Notes: generated from the letters alone by a model not told the origin. Positions 31,555 through 41,042 are shown, counted from the first letter of the stretch. The stretch is 64,000 nt of DNA from Oxalicibacterium faecigallinarum (GCF_014635705.1 NZ_BMDI01000002.1:62001-126000); one strand, 5' to 3'. Numbers and translations are program-made.

Positions 31555-31885
31555 GATGCTGAGCCGTCTGGCCGAGGTCATTGAATCGCGCAAACCGGCT
31601 GCGGGCGGCGACCCGGAAAAATCCTATGTCGCGCGCTTGTTCAGCAAAGGTGACGACGCCATTCTGAAGAAAATCGGTGAGGAAGCGACCGAAACCGTGA
31701 TGGCCGCCAAGGATGCGCGCGTCAGTGGTGATAAATCCAAGGTACTGTACGAATGCGCCGATCTCTGGTTTCACTCGATGGTACTGCTGGCGCAATTCGA
31801 TCTGAAACCGCAGGACGTCATCAATGAGCTGGCGCGCCGAGAAGGCGTGTCAGGCATCGAAGAAAAAGCTTCCCGCAAGGATTGA
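31547..31885 (+). CDS. hisE: Phosphoribosyl-ATP pyrophosphatase
   Basis: A 112-residue MazG-like pyrophosphatase for the second histidine step. The family motifs are [31 protein letters not shown] and [14 protein letters not shown]. The start at 31547 overlaps the hisI end by eight bases and follows AAGGATAAGG; an in-frame start at 31514 is disfavoured. It is the last his gene of the operon. Confidence 0.96.
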   Translation: MSEMLSRLAEVIESRKPAAGGDPEKSYVARLFSKGDDAILKKIGEEATETVMAAKDARVSGDKSKVLYECADLWFHSMVLLAQFDLKPQDVINELARREGVSGIEEKASRKD

Positions 31886-31886
31886 G

Positions 31887-31909
31887 CATGTCATGTCGCG
31901 CATGACATG
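31887..31909. repeat. Perfect inverted repeat between hisE and the HIT gene
   Basis: CATGTCATG (31887-31895), a TCGCG spacer, and CATGACATG (31901-31909). It starts one base after the hisE stop and ends 10 bases before the ribosome site of the next gene. There is no T-run, so it is not a classical terminator; it could be an operator or a hairpin affecting translation or RNA ends. Confidence 0.6.
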
Positions 31910-31932
31910 GTGTGATAACAAGGAGACGTGAT

Positions 31933-32301
31933 TTGGATAACTGCATTTTCTGCAAGATCGCTGCAAAACAGATTCCGGCAAAGTTGATTCATGAAGATGA
32001 CGATCTGCTGGCATTTCACGATATCAATCCTGCTGCGCCTGTCCATTTTCTGATCGTGCCGAAAAAGCATATTGCAACGCTTGCTGATTGCACAACAGAA
32101 GATCAGGCCCTGCTTGGCAAAATGTCCTTGCTGGCACCAAAACTTGCCGCGCAACTCGGATGCGGTTACAACGTTGAAGGTGATGGCAAAGGCGGTTTCA
32201 AGACCTTGTTCAATATCGGTCCCGATGGCGGACAAGAGGTGTACCATCTGCATATGCATGTCATCGGCGGTCCACGTCCGTGGGGTCGTTCGCTGGCTTG
32301 A
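31933..32301 (+). CDS. Histidine triad (HIT/HINT) family protein
   Basis: A 122-residue HINT-like nucleotide phosphoramidase. The triad is HLHMH (His105, His107, His109) and the N-terminus CIFCKIAAKQIPAKLI is typical. The start is an unusual TTG at 31933, chosen because AAGGAG lies at 31920-31925 and homology begins with the following DNCIFC; a GTG at 31912 would add seven residues without a ribosome site. hisE-HIT-tatABC is a conserved betaproteobacterial order. Confidence 0.92.
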   Translation: MDNCIFCKIAAKQIPAKLIHEDDDLLAFHDINPAAPVHFLIVPKKHIATLADCTTEDQALLGKMSLLAPKLAAQLGCGYNVEGDGKGGFKTLFNIGPDGGQEVYHLHMHVIGGPRPWGRSLA

Positions 32302-32343
32302 TCTGATCAAAAACGAGGCGGCAGCGCCATCAAGGAGAATTGA

Positions 32344-32568
32344 ATGGGTTCGTTTAGCATTTGGCACTGGCTGGTTGTTTTGTTGATTGTGGCACTGGTT
32401 TTCGGTACCAAGAAATTGGCCAATATGGGCTCTGACGTCGGCAAGGCTGTCAAAGGTTTTAAAGACGGCATGAAAGGCGAAGAAGAGGAGGCCGCGCGCA
32501 AAGAGTCTGCGCAAGTGGCCGATAAATCCACGGTCGACGTCGAAGCCAGAGAGAAATCGAAGCACTGA
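32344..32568 (+). CDS. tatA: Sec-independent protein translocase subunit TatA
   Basis: A 74-residue protein with one N-terminal membrane helix ([18 protein letters not shown]), the FGTKKL hinge, an amphipathic helix ([14 protein letters not shown]) and a charged tail. TatA forms the pore that passes folded proteins, such as the Rieske protein encoded downstream. An AAGGAG site precedes the ATG. tatB follows after 52 bases. Confidence 0.95.
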   Translation: MGSFSIWHWLVVLLIVALVFGTKKLANMGSDVGKAVKGFKDGMKGEEEEAARKESAQVADKSTVDVEAREKSKH

Positions 32569-32620
32569 TCCAGTGCCGTCGATGCTTTAATCGATGGCAT
32601 TCTGTTGATTCGATACGCAC

Positions 32621-33124
32621 ATGATTGACATCGCCTTCTCCAAACTTGCGATCATTGGTGTCGCTGCGCTGGTCTTTATTGGCCCGGAGCGGCTGCCCAA
32701 GGTCGCGCGCATGGCTGGCACGATGCTGGGCCGTGCGCAGCGTTATATCAATGATGTGAAGGCAGAGGTAAGTCGCGAAATGGAGCTCGACGAACTGCGC
32801 AAGATGCACAAGGATGTGCAGGCAGCAGCCAGCGATGTCGAGAATACGATTTCACGCAACTTTTCGCATGCCGAGAAAGAGATGCATTCCGTCTGGAATG
32901 AGATGCCCGCAAGTGATGACAATCCCTTGATGGAACCGCCGACATTCGATCAGGTATCGGAAAAATCCCGTAATTTCCGCAAGAAGAAACTCGCGCGCAC
33001 CTCGGGACTGCCCTCCTGGTACAAACGACAGACCGGACATCGCTCGCATGTCATTTCGGGCGCCGCGCGTGTTGCTAAATACCGCTCGTCTGCGTCGTCG
33101 CAGTCGCGTTCTTTTTTTCATTGA
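32621..33124 (+). CDS. tatB: Sec-independent protein translocase subunit TatB
   Basis: A 167-residue protein with the TatB start MIDIAFSKLAIIGVAALVFIGPERLP: a membrane helix, the GPERLP hinge and a long amphipathic helix. The C-terminal third is basic and low-complexity (RKKKLARTSGLP, SSASSQSRSFFH), as is usual in this group. TatB with TatC recognises twin-arginine signal peptides. It lies 65 bases before tatC. Confidence 0.94.
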   Translation: MIDIAFSKLAIIGVAALVFIGPERLPKVARMAGTMLGRAQRYINDVKAEVSREMELDELRKMHKDVQAAASDVENTISRNFSHAEKEMHSVWNEMPASDDNPLMEPPTFDQVSEKSRNFRKKKLARTSGLPSWYKRQTGHRSHVISGAARVAKYRSSASSQSRSFFH

Positions 33125-33189
33125 GTGCGGATGCGCGATTCGCTTTTTCTTTCCCCGGTTTCGCGCCTGCGCGTGGATGATGAGCCGAC

Positions 33190-33939
33190 ATGAGTGGTAA
33201 CGAAGAATCTTTCATTTCCCATCTGGTAGAACTGCGTAGTCGCTTGATGAAGGCGGCAATCGTGGTAATCGTGGTCTTTCTGTGTCTGATGCCATGGGCT
33301 GGCACGATCTACGATTTTCTCGCGTGGCCGATGATGCAGGCGCTGCCGCAGGGTAGCAAGATGATTGCAACCGGTGTGATCACACCGTTTCTGATTCCGG
33401 TCAAGGTCACAATGCTGCTGGCCTTCATCATCGCGTTGCCATGGGTGCTGTATCAGATGTGGGCGTTCATTGCGCCAGGCTTGTATGCGCATGAAAAGAA
33501 ACTGATTGCACCGCTGGTCATTTCTTCTTCCCTGCTGTTCATGGCAGGGGTCGCGTTCTGCTATTACTTTGTGTTTGGCGTCATTTTTCACTTCATCAAT
33601 AATTTCGCGCCGCATTCGATATCGGTTGCGCCGGATATCGATAGTTACTTCGGATTCGTGATGACGATGTTCATCGCCTTCGGCCTTACGTTCGAAGTGC
33701 CGGTTGTGGTGATTGTACTGGTGCGCATGGGGCTGGTATCGGTGCAGAAACTGCGGCAGATCCGTCCTTACGTGATTGTCGGTGCGTTCGTGATTGCGGC
33801 GATCGTTACGCCACCAGATGTGATGAGTCAGTTGCTGCTGGCAATACCGTTATGCTTGCTATACGAGGTGGGTTTGTTGCTGGCGCCGGTGTTTGAAAAG
33901 GCGACGCGCGCCCCGTCTGAGGAAATTGAGCCGATGTAA
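33190..33939 (+). CDS. tatC: Sec-independent protein translocase subunit TatC
   Basis: A 249-residue inner-membrane protein with six spans. The start EESFISHLVELRSRLMKA is the TatC signature, and the conserved LPWVLYQMWAFIAPGLYAHEKK block follows the second span. It is the receptor for twin-arginine precursors. Its stop lies six bases from the stop of the convergent DUF2461 gene. Confidence 0.96.
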   Translation: MSGNEESFISHLVELRSRLMKAAIVVIVVFLCLMPWAGTIYDFLAWPMMQALPQGSKMIATGVITPFLIPVKVTMLLAFIIALPWVLYQMWAFIAPGLYAHEKKLIAPLVISSSLLFMAGVAFCYYFVFGVIFHFINNFAPHSISVAPDIDSYFGFVMTMFIAFGLTFEVPVVVIVLVRMGLVSVQKLRQIRPYVIVGAFVIAAIVTPPDVMSQLLLAIPLCLLYEVGLLLAPVFEKATRAPSEEIEPM

Positions 33940-33945
33940 GCAGGC

Positions 33946-34611
33946 TCAGGTCTGACGCAGCCAGGAAATCAATGGCCAGCTATCTTTGAAGGCAGACAGA
34001 ATTGTCGCCTCCAGCGCATCCGGATCCTTGATCACATCGATTTCGATCCAGACAATAAAGCTTTTCAGCTTGATGTATTCCGCATGTGGCCCCTGATCGC
34101 CAAAACCTTTGGGAGGACGCGTCAGTTTGCCTTCTTCCTGCAGGCCGCCAAACGTTTTCACCAGTTTTTTGTCCTTCAATACTTTGGCAAATCCCGCGCG
34201 ATCGTTAAGGACGTGCTCGCGGATGGCACGCAGACGATCCGGCGGTGGCATCCATTCGCCGCCAGCGATCAATAATTTTCCTGATGCGTCGATATGAAAA
34301 TAATAGGTCGGGCCACCACCTTGGCTGGGCTTTTTCAGTCCGCTGGCATTCAGCGCTGCCGAAAAATGCGTTTTGTAGGGAATCTTCTCGCGCGAGAAGC
34401 GCATGTCCCGATTGATGCGAAACAGCGCCTTCTTGGGATTCACGTTCGCGATTAGTGGATCAAACTTGCTGACTTCGCTAATCAGGCGCATCACCAGTTG
34501 CAGGAATTCTGCGCGCAGAATGTCGTAACGCGGTTTGTTCATAACAAACCAGGCGCGATTGTTGTTTTCGGACAGCTCTGACAGGAATGCGCTGAGATCG
34601 CGAACGTGCAT
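33946..34611 (-). CDS. DUF2461 family protein
   Basis: A 221-residue soluble protein of the DUF2461 (TIGR02453) family: LSELSENNNRAWFVMNKPRYD at the start, then the conserved INRDMRFSREKIPYKTHFSA segment and YYFHIDASGKLLIAGG. No biochemical role is established. It lies 14 bases downstream of the DegS-like protease gene on the same strand, so they may be co-transcribed. Confidence 0.9.
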   Translation of the reverse strand: MHVRDLSAFLSELSENNNRAWFVMNKPRYDILRAEFLQLVMRLISEVSKFDPLIANVNPKKALFRINRDMRFSREKIPYKTHFSAALNASGLKKPSQGGGPTYYFHIDASGKLLIAGGEWMPPPDRLRAIREHVLNDRAGFAKVLKDKKLVKTFGGLQEEGKLTRPPKGFGDQGPHAEYIKLKSFIVWIEIDVIKDPDALEATILSAFKDSWPLISWLRQT

Positions 34612-34625
34612 GCGTGTTTCCCGCC

Positions 34626-35804
34626 TTATTCGCCAAGCGTACGCGACTGCGCACGGGGACGCTGTCCGATGACAATGCTCAGCGTGGTTTCCTGATTGTT
34701 GCGCAACACGATCGCTTGCGTTTTGGTGTTCGGTTTCAGTTGCGCAATATGCGTCAGCATGTCGGCCATATCGGCAATGGCTTTGCCATCGATGGAAACC
34801 AGAATGTCGCCGGGGCGGATACCTGCTTTGTCCGCGGGGCCGCCTCGCAATACGCCGGCGATGATGGCGCCGGTGGTTTTCTTCAAGCCAAAACTCTCGG
34901 CGAGCTCTGGCGTGATGTCTTGCGGTTCGACACCGATATAGCCGCGTACGACTTGCCCATCCTTGATGATCGCATCCATCACCGACTTCACGGTGGTGAC
35001 GGGAATGGCGAAGCCAATACCGAGCGAGCCTCCGCTGCGTGAATAGATCGCAGTATTGATGCCGAGCAGATTGCCGTGTACGTCGATCAATGCGCCCCCG
35101 GAATTTCCGGGATTGATCGCTGCATCGGTCTGAATGAAGTTTTCAAAGGCGTCCAGAATGCCGAGGTGGTTGCGACCCAGTGCAGAGATAATGCCCATGG
35201 TGACTGTCTGGCCGACACCGAATGGATTACCGATTGCGAGCACGACATCACCGACACGCGCTTCTTCGACATGCCCGAGGGTGATGGCTGGCAAGTCTTT
35301 CAAATCGATCTTGATGACGGCCAAATCGGTTTCCGGATCGGAGCCGACAACCTTGGCTTGTGCCTTGCGTCCGTCTGTCAGGGCCACTTCGATTTCGTCC
35401 GCAGACTCCACGACATGGTTGTTTGTCAGTACATAACCTTCCGAGCTGACAATGACGCCGGAGCCGAGGCTGACCTGTTTGTCTTGGTCTTCATCCAGTC
35501 GGTCACCAAAAAATTTCCGGAAGAATGGGTCATCCATGAACGGATGCTGCATTGGTGCCGCATTCTTGCTGGTGAAGATGTTGACCACGGAGGGCATTGC
35601 AAGGCGTGCAGCATCGCGATAGGAGCCTTGTGCTGGCGTTGCACTGGCGGGTGCTTCCAGCATCGGGACGGAACTGGCACTACGGATTTTGTGTGCGGAG
35701 CCGAACAGGCCGCCAGCCCATTCGGGCTTGAGGGTCGTTACAATAAAAAGTATCGCCAAACCGATCGTTACGGTTTGCGCAAATAACAGCCAAAGACGTC
35801 GCAT
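34626..35804 (-). CDS. degS: Membrane-anchored trypsin-like serine protease (DegS/HtrA type)
   Basis: A 392-residue protease with an N-terminal membrane anchor ([19 protein letters not shown]), a trypsin-like domain with catalytic His130 (TNNHVV), Asp160 (ETDLAV) and Ser235 (GNSGGA), and one PDZ domain (about 290-380). One PDZ and an uncleaved anchor match DegS rather than DegP. It should act in the periplasm on misfolded or regulatory proteins; whether it triggers a sigma-E cascade is not shown here. It is divergent from the Nif3-like gene with only 13 bases between the starts, so each promoter must lie inside the other's coding region. Confidence 0.9.
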   Translation of the reverse strand: MRRLWLLFAQTVTIGLAILFIVTTLKPEWAGGLFGSAHKIRSASSVPMLEAPASATPAQGSYRDAARLAMPSVVNIFTSKNAAPMQHPFMDDPFFRKFFGDRLDEDQDKQVSLGSGVIVSSEGYVLTNNHVVESADEIEVALTDGRKAQAKVVGSDPETDLAVIKIDLKDLPAITLGHVEEARVGDVVLAIGNPFGVGQTVTMGIISALGRNHLGILDAFENFIQTDAAINPGNSGGALIDVHGNLLGINTAIYSRSGGSLGIGFAIPVTTVKSVMDAIIKDGQVVRGYIGVEPQDITPELAESFGLKKTTGAIIAGVLRGGPADKAGIRPGDILVSIDGKAIADMADMLTHIAQLKPNTKTQAIVLRNNQETTLSIVIGQRPRAQSRTLGE

Positions 35805-35817
35805 AAAGGTAGAAACA

Positions 35818-36597
35818 ATGAGTCAGAAGACGATGGACAAGACATTAGATAGAACTGCGCTTGCCGCATATCTGGCAAGCACACTTGATATTACTCGTTT
35901 TCGGGATTATTGCCCAAACGGTCTGCAGGTGGAAGGCCGTGCCGAGATCAAGACCTTGGTGAGTGGCGTGACAGCCAGCATGGCTCTGATTGATGCCGCC
36001 ATCGCACACAAGGCCGATGCGATTCTGGTCCATCACGGCTATTTCTGGCGTGGCGAAGATGCGCGTGTCGTTGGCCAAAAGCATGGGCGCCTGAAGGCGC
36101 TGCTGGCGCATGACATCAATCTGTTTGCCTATCATCTGCCTTTGGATTCACATCCGGAGTTTGGCAATAATGCACAGTTGGCAAAGCTGTTTGGACTCAA
36201 GGTGGAAGGACGCTTTGGCGAAGATCAGATCGGCTGGCTGGGGACAACAGACGACGCATCGCTGGCGACGGTGGGCGATCTGGCGCAGCATGTGGCGCGC
36301 TGTCTCGGGCGTACGCCGCTGATGATCGGGCACGCGGCACAGCCCGTCGGTAAAGTCGCCTGGTGTTCCGGCGCGGCGCAGAACTTCCTGGGTGAGGCAA
36401 TTGCCGCTGGTGCCAATGTGTATTTGAGTGGCGAGATTTCCGAACCCACAGTCCATCTGGCGCGCGAGAGTGGCGTCGCGTATCTTGCCTGCGGGCATCA
36501 TGCTACCGAGCGTTACGGCGTGAAGGCACTGGGTGAACATGTCGCTGCACTTTTCGGCATCGAGCACCATTTTATCGATATCGATAACCCGGTGTGA
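35818..36597 (+). CDS. Nif3-like dinuclear metal centre protein
   Basis: A 259-residue member of the Nif3/YbgI family (GTP cyclohydrolase I type 2-like). Metal ligands are visible in [24 protein letters not shown] and [10 protein letters not shown]. Members form toroidal hexamers with two metals per site; cellular role is unclear. The start at 35818 follows AAAGGTAGA; homology begins near DRTALAAYL, and the frame is open upstream to 35689 across the divergent degS start, which is disregarded. Confidence 0.92.
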   Translation: MSQKTMDKTLDRTALAAYLASTLDITRFRDYCPNGLQVEGRAEIKTLVSGVTASMALIDAAIAHKADAILVHHGYFWRGEDARVVGQKHGRLKALLAHDINLFAYHLPLDSHPEFGNNAQLAKLFGLKVEGRFGEDQIGWLGTTDDASLATVGDLAQHVARCLGRTPLMIGHAAQPVGKVAWCSGAAQNFLGEAIAAGANVYLSGEISEPTVHLARESGVAYLACGHHATERYGVKALGEHVAALFGIEHHFIDIDNPV

Positions 36598-36736
36598 TGT
36601 GGATATCGTGCAAGGAAATTGACGCAATTGCCATCAAGTGCTGTTACATTGTTACAAGCCTATGGTATAACTTACAACCAAGTAAGTATTGCCTGTGTGA
36701 ATTATGTGGCAAGAAGACCGGAATGGAGGTACAACG

Positions 36737-37438
36737 ATGCTGCACGCGGTAACCCAGGAGTCTGCACTGGTTCTATTGGTCGAGGATGATGCCGTTACAC
36801 GACGCATGCTGTCCTTGTCGATTGAGAAGGAGCCTTCGCTCCAGTTACTGGCAGCGCTCGACTCCCGACAGACGGCGTTGGCATGGTTGGAAAAAGAGCC
36901 CATCGATATTCTCGTTGTCGATTTGGGATTGCCGGATGGTTCCGGTATCGATGTCATCCGTCATTGCACCAAGTTGCGTCCTGCTGCGCACATCATGGTG
37001 ATTACGACCTCCAGCGATGAAGATAATGTGATCGCCAGCATCGAGGCGGGCGCATCCGGCTATGTGTTGAAGGATGCCGGGCAACTGGATATCGTCGCGG
37101 CCATTCGCGAGTTGCAGGAGGGCGGTTCGCCTATCAGTCCGTCGATCGCGCGCAAGGTCCTGGCCAAGATGCGTACTGCCAAGGTGCCAGAAGCGGGTGC
37201 CGACGAAAGTGCGAAACCGACGGTGGCATTGACCAAGCGCGAGAGCATGATTCTCGACTTGATCGCACGTGGTGATACCTATGGTGAGGTTGCGCGACAG
37301 TTGTCCTTGTCGGTCGGCACCGTCCAGACGCATATCAAGAATATTTACGACAAGCTTTCCGTGCATTCGCGCGGCGAAGCTGTTTATGAAGCCAACCGTC
37401 GCGGCTTGCTGCAACTGGATCGTCTGAAGTCCCGTTAA
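36737..37438 (+). CDS. NarL/FixJ-type response regulator
   Basis: A 233-residue response regulator. The receiver has acidic pocket EDD (16-18), phospho-acceptor Asp62 (LVVDLGLPDGSG), the conserved Thr/Ser in VITTSSDED and Lys in YVLKDAG. A LuxR-type HTH follows (about 163-225; LTKRESMILDLIARGDTYGEVARQL, VGTVQTHIKNIYDKL). The ATG at 36737 has GGAGG at 36725-36729; an ATG at 36704 is less likely. No histidine kinase is adjacent. The region before it has TTGACG at 36619-36624 and repeated GTTACA units, without a clear -10. Confidence 0.92.
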   Translation: MLHAVTQESALVLLVEDDAVTRRMLSLSIEKEPSLQLLAALDSRQTALAWLEKEPIDILVVDLGLPDGSGIDVIRHCTKLRPAAHIMVITTSSDEDNVIASIEAGASGYVLKDAGQLDIVAAIRELQEGGSPISPSIARKVLAKMRTAKVPEAGADESAKPTVALTKRESMILDLIARGDTYGEVARQLSLSVGTVQTHIKNIYDKLSVHSRGEAVYEANRRGLLQLDRLKSR

Positions 37439-37439
37439 A

Positions 37440-37466
37440 CAAAAAAGGCAACCTTTCGGTTGCCTT
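37440..37466 (-). terminator. Rho-independent terminator of mscL
   Basis: Perfect nine-base-pair stem AAGGCAACC (37445-37453) and GGTTGCCTT (37458-37466) with a TTTC loop, flanked on the left by a run of As that read as Ts on the minus strand. It ends transcription of mscL and may also work weakly for the response regulator, whose stop is two bases away. Confidence 0.9.
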
Positions 37467-37474
37467 GCTTACTC

Positions 37475-37894
37475 TTACTTTTTCAATGAGTCGCGAATCT
37501 CGCGCAGCAGGATGATATCCTCCGGCGTGACGGCTGGTTTTTCTTCTGGAGGAGGCTCCGCCTTTTTGGCCTTGTTCAGCAAGCGCACCATCTGGAAAAT
37601 AATAAACGCCAGAATCAGGAAGTTCAGCAGGATCGTCAGGAAGTTGCCATACGCGAATACTGCGCCAGCAGCTTGAGCTTCGGCTAAAGGTAGTCCCGTA
37701 GGTTGCCCGTTCAGCGGGAGATAATAATTACTGAAGTCGAGGCCGCCAAAGATCTTGCCGACGATTGGCATGATGATGTCCTTGACCATCGAATCGACAA
37801 TTTTTCCGAAGGCGCCACCAATGATCACAGCCACCGCCAGATCAACAACATTGCCTTTGATGGCGAAAGCCTTGAATTCCTGCATCATGCCCAT
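37475..37894 (-). CDS. mscL: Large-conductance mechanosensitive channel
   Basis: A 139-residue channel that opens under membrane tension to release solutes after osmotic downshock. First span [25 protein letters not shown] and second span [24 protein letters not shown] are canonical, with the cytoplasmic helix ending in [15 protein letters not shown]. An AAAGGA site precedes the ATG. It is convergent with the response regulator. Confidence 0.97.
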   Translation of the reverse strand: MGMMQEFKAFAIKGNVVDLAVAVIIGGAFGKIVDSMVKDIIMPIVGKIFGGLDFSNYYLPLNGQPTGLPLAEAQAAGAVFAYGNFLTILLNFLILAFIIFQMVRLLNKAKKAEPPPEEKPAVTPEDIILLREIRDSLKK

Positions 37895-38065
37895 GGCAAG
37901 TCCTTTCCTGTTTGCTGATGTTTATAAAAATACATTGTCGACTACTTTATGTGCGTAGGTGGCAGTGAGTCAATTCGTAATTCCCTAAATCGGTTGGTAA
38001 TGTTATTTTTCTAACCGAACGTCACGTGATTTTGGCCGCGTGCGTGCAGAAGATGGCTTCGCAAA

Positions 38066-38095
38066 TTGACAAGGGACGGCAGATTCACATTTAAT
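38066..38095 (+). promoter_or_regulatory. Promoter candidate for petABC
   Basis: A perfect TTGACA at 38066-38071 and TTTAAT at 38090-38095, 18 bases apart, about 85 bases before petA. It is in the 286-base gap between divergent mscL and petA, which otherwise holds nothing recognisable. Confidence 0.6.
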
Positions 38096-38180
38096 ACGGA
38101 AATTTTGTTGGTTTTGCATTCGCATCAGGGTTCACAGAAAGCTTCGTACGATCGCATCTTGACTACTACTTGGAGTTGAT

Positions 38181-38789
38181 ATGAGTAACGAAAAGCAGGT
38201 TGACCCCGGTCGACGCGGCTTGCTTGTCGCAACATGCGCAGCAGGCGGTGTGGCTGGACTGGCTACGACGGGCATGTTTGTGTCCACCTTCCAGCCATCG
38301 GAGCGCGCAAAAGCAGCAGGCGCCCCCGTGGAGGTCGACCTGGCTGGTTTGGCTCCTGGTGAAATGCGCACCGTCGAATGGCGTGGCAAACCGGTCTGGA
38401 TCCTCAAGCGATCCGAAGAGATGGTCAATTCCCTCAAGCAGACCGACGCTCAGGTCGCTGACCCCAATTCAGAACGTAATCCGGATGAACTGACACCGGA
38501 ATACGCACGTAACGAATACCGCTCCATCAAGCCCGATATTCTGGTTGCCGTCGGCATTTGTACCCACCTTGGCTGTTCGCCTGTTACGCGCTTTGCCACT
38601 GGCGCGCAGCCGTCCTTGCCGGATGACTGGCATGGCGGTTTTCTTTGCCCGTGCCATGGCTCGACCTTCGATCTGGCTGGACGCGTTTATAAAAACAAGC
38701 CTGCGCCAGATAATCTGGAAGTGCCGCGCCATATGTATCTGAGCGATTCCAAGCTGATCATCGGCAAGGATGAGAAAGGGGAGGCTTGA
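38181..38789 (+). CDS. petA: Ubiquinol-cytochrome c reductase Rieske iron-sulfur subunit
   Basis: A 202-residue Rieske protein of the bc1 complex. The N-terminus has an RRG-type Tat signal-anchor (GRRGLLVATCAAGGVAGLATTG). The [2Fe-2S] cluster motifs are CTHLGC (Cys127, His129, Cys132) and CPCHGS (Cys156, Cys158, His159). It takes the first electron from ubiquinol. Tat export fits the tatABC genes in this window. It overlaps the petB leader, with an AGGGGAGG site shared at the junction. Confidence 0.96.
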   Translation: MSNEKQVDPGRRGLLVATCAAGGVAGLATTGMFVSTFQPSERAKAAGAPVEVDLAGLAPGEMRTVEWRGKPVWILKRSEEMVNSLKQTDAQVADPNSERNPDELTPEYARNEYRSIKPDILVAVGICTHLGCSPVTRFATGAQPSLPDDWHGGFLCPCHGSTFDLAGRVYKNKPAPDNLEVPRHMYLSDSKLIIGKDEKGEA

Positions 38790-38791
38790 TC

Positions 38792-40195
38792 ATGGCATTT
38801 CAAGAGAAAAAGCTTCCCGCTGACGCGCCGATTGCCGACAAGGCATTGGGCTGGATCGATGCACGCTTTCCACTGACGTCAACATGGAAAGCGCATTTGT
38901 CCGAATACTACGCGCCCAAGAATTTCAATTTCCTCTACGTCTTTGGTTCGCTGGCGTTGCTGGTGCTCGTGATTCAGATCGTGACGGGCATTTTCCTCGT
39001 CATGCATTACAAGCCGGATGCCAATCTGGCGTTTGCTTCCGTCGAATACATCATGCGCGATGTGCCTTGGGGCTGGCTGGTGCGTTACATGCACTCAACC
39101 GGCGCTTCGGCTTTCTTCGTCGTGGTCTATATCCATATGCTGCGCGGGCTGTTGTATGGCTCGTATCGCAAGCCACGTGAGCTGGTCTGGCTGTTCGGTG
39201 TCGGTATCTTCCTGTGTCTGATGGCAGAAGCCTTCTTCGGTTATCTGCTGCCATGGGGGCAGATGTCGTACTGGGGCGCACAAGTGATCGTTAACCTGTT
39301 CGGCGCGATTCCTTTTATCGGTCCTGACTTGTCGTTGTGGATTCGTGGTGATTACGTGGTGTCGGATGCGACGCTGAATCGCTTCTTTGCTTTCCACGTG
39401 ATCGCGATTCCGCTTGTGCTGATCGGTCTGGTGGTCGCACACATCGTGGCGCTGCATGAAGTCGGATCGAGCAATCCGGATGGCGTGGAAATCAAGGAGA
39501 AACTCGATGAAAATGGTGTGCCGCTGGATGGTATTCCTTTTCATCCGTACTACTCGGTACACGATCTGTTCGTGGTGACGATCTTCCTCGCGGTGTTTTC
39601 TGCGGTGGTGTTTTTCGCACCGGAGATGGGGGGGTACTTCCTCGAGTACAACAACTTCATTCCGGCTGATCCGCTGAAGACGCCGCCGCATATTGCGCCG
39701 GTCTGGTATTTCACGCCGTTCTATTCGATCCTGCGCGCAACGACGTCAGAGTTCATGATCTGGCTGGCAATCGGGGTGGCTGCCTATGTGGCGCTGATCA
39801 TCATCAAGACGCGACTGGCGACCAAGTTCAAGATTGCTGCGGCAGTCGTTGGGTTGCTGGTGATCGTTGCCATGTTTGTCTTTGATCCGAAGTTCTGGGG
39901 TGTGGTGTTCATGGGCGTTTCGGTCATGATCATGTTTGGCCTCCCATGGCTCGATCATTCGCCGGTCAAATCGATTCGCTATCGTCCGGGCTGGCACAAA
40001 TACATCTACATCGTATTTGGTATTGCATTTCTGATCCTTGGCTATCTTGGCGTCCAGGCCCCGACCACAATCGGTACCCTGATCTCGCAGATTTGCACCT
40101 TCATCTACTTTGGTTTTTTCCTGTTGATGCCGTGGTGGAGCAAGATGGGAACATTCAAGCAGGTGCCGGACCGTGTCGTTTTCCATCCGCATTGA
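38792..40195 (+). CDS. petB: Cytochrome b subunit of the bc1 complex
   Basis: A 467-residue membrane protein with eight or more spans. Haem-ligating histidines lie in helices B and D (YMHSTGASAFF, VYIHMLRG; FFAFHVIAIP, VVAHIVALHEVGSSNPDG), and the Qo-site PPHIAPVWYFTPFY (a PEWY-type variant) is present. The start at 38792 has GGGGAGG at 38778-38784; a TTG at 38786 is disfavoured. It is followed by petC after 20 bases. The C-terminal extension of extra spans is usual for betaproteobacteria. Confidence 0.96.
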   Translation: MAFQEKKLPADAPIADKALGWIDARFPLTSTWKAHLSEYYAPKNFNFLYVFGSLALLVLVIQIVTGIFLVMHYKPDANLAFASVEYIMRDVPWGWLVRYMHSTGASAFFVVVYIHMLRGLLYGSYRKPRELVWLFGVGIFLCLMAEAFFGYLLPWGQMSYWGAQVIVNLFGAIPFIGPDLSLWIRGDYVVSDATLNRFFAFHVIAIPLVLIGLVVAHIVALHEVGSSNPDGVEIKEKLDENGVPLDGIPFHPYYSVHDLFVVTIFLAVFSAVVFFAPEMGGYFLEYNNFIPADPLKTPPHIAPVWYFTPFYSILRATTSEFMIWLAIGVAAYVALIIIKTRLATKFKIAAAVVGLLVIVAMFVFDPKFWGVVFMGVSVMIMFGLPWLDHSPVKSIRYRPGWHKYIYIVFGIAFLILGYLGVQAPTTIGTLISQICTFIYFGFFLLMPWWSKMGTFKQVPDRVVFHPH

Positions 40196-40215
40196 GCCGG
40201 AAAGGATAAAGAATC

Positions 40216-40980
40216 ATGACATTGCTGAAAAAACTGATTGCAGCACTGGTTCTCCTGCCGGGCCTCGCGGCGGCGGCCGAATCCAACTTTCCTCTGGATC
40301 GGGCGCCGGATCATACCCGCGATCTGGCGGCCTTGCAGAACGGCGCCAAGCTGTTCGTCAACTATTGCCTGAACTGTCATGCAGCGTCGTTGATGCGCTA
40401 CAACAAGTTGCAGGAACTGGGTTTGACCCCGGAACAGGTCAAAAACAACCTGATGTTTACCTCCGACAAGGTAGGTGACATGATGACAATTGCCATGTCG
40501 CCCAAGGATGCCAAGGCCTGGTTTGGTGCAAATCCCCCTGATTTGTCGGTAATTGCACGTGCAAAGGCCTCAAGTGCGGGTTCTGGGCCGGATTGGTTGT
40601 ATACTTACCTCCGGACTTATTACAAGGATGACACTCGGACAACAGGCTGGAACAATATGGCCTATCCCAACGTAGGCATGCCGCATGCGTTATGGGAGTT
40701 GCAAGGCATCCGGGCTGCCAAGTATTCCGACGAGAAAGATCCGCACGATCCGAGCAAGACCGTGAAGAAGTTCGTCGGATTCGAGCAGGTCACGCCTGGT
40801 ACGATGTCCGCGCTGGAATACGATAAAGCAGTCGCCGATCTGGTTTCGTTCATGACATGGATGGCCGAGCCGGCACAACATACTCGCAAACGCCTTGGCG
40901 TCTGGGTGTTGCTGTTCCTCGGTGTCTTCATCGTGATCACCTGGCGCTTGAACGCTTCCTACTGGAAGCACGTCAAGTAG
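40216..40980 (+). CDS. petC: Cytochrome c1 subunit of the bc1 complex
   Basis: A 254-residue c-type cytochrome. A signal peptide (LIAALVLLPGLAAAA) precedes the haem-attachment motif CLNCH at 51-55; the axial Met is in the later PNVGMPHALWELQG or similar loop. A C-terminal anchor (LGVWVLLFLGVFIVITWRL) holds it in the membrane. It passes electrons to soluble cytochrome c. It is the last pet gene; hairpins follow before sspA. Confidence 0.96.
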   Translation: MTLLKKLIAALVLLPGLAAAAESNFPLDRAPDHTRDLAALQNGAKLFVNYCLNCHAASLMRYNKLQELGLTPEQVKNNLMFTSDKVGDMMTIAMSPKDAKAWFGANPPDLSVIARAKASSAGSGPDWLYTYLRTYYKDDTRTTGWNNMAYPNVGMPHALWELQGIRAAKYSDEKDPHDPSKTVKKFVGFEQVTPGTMSALEYDKAVADLVSFMTWMAEPAQHTRKRLGVWVLLFLGVFIVITWRLNASYWKHVK

Positions 40981-40987
40981 CTATTGT

Positions 40988-41042
40988 GCCCGCATGTTGC
41001 GGGCATTCGTTATCGGGTGAGGCGTTCGCGTCTCGCCTTTTT
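40988..41042 (+). terminator. Double hairpin between petC and sspA
   Basis: First stem GCCCGC/GCGGGC (40988-40993, 40999-41004) has no T-run. The second, AGGCG/CGCCT (41020-41024, 41034-41038), is followed by TTTTT (41038-41042); an alternative pairing GAGGCG/CGTCTC makes a TTCG tetraloop. It ends 22 bases before the sspA start, so it may terminate petABC or attenuate read-through into sspA. Confidence 0.65.
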
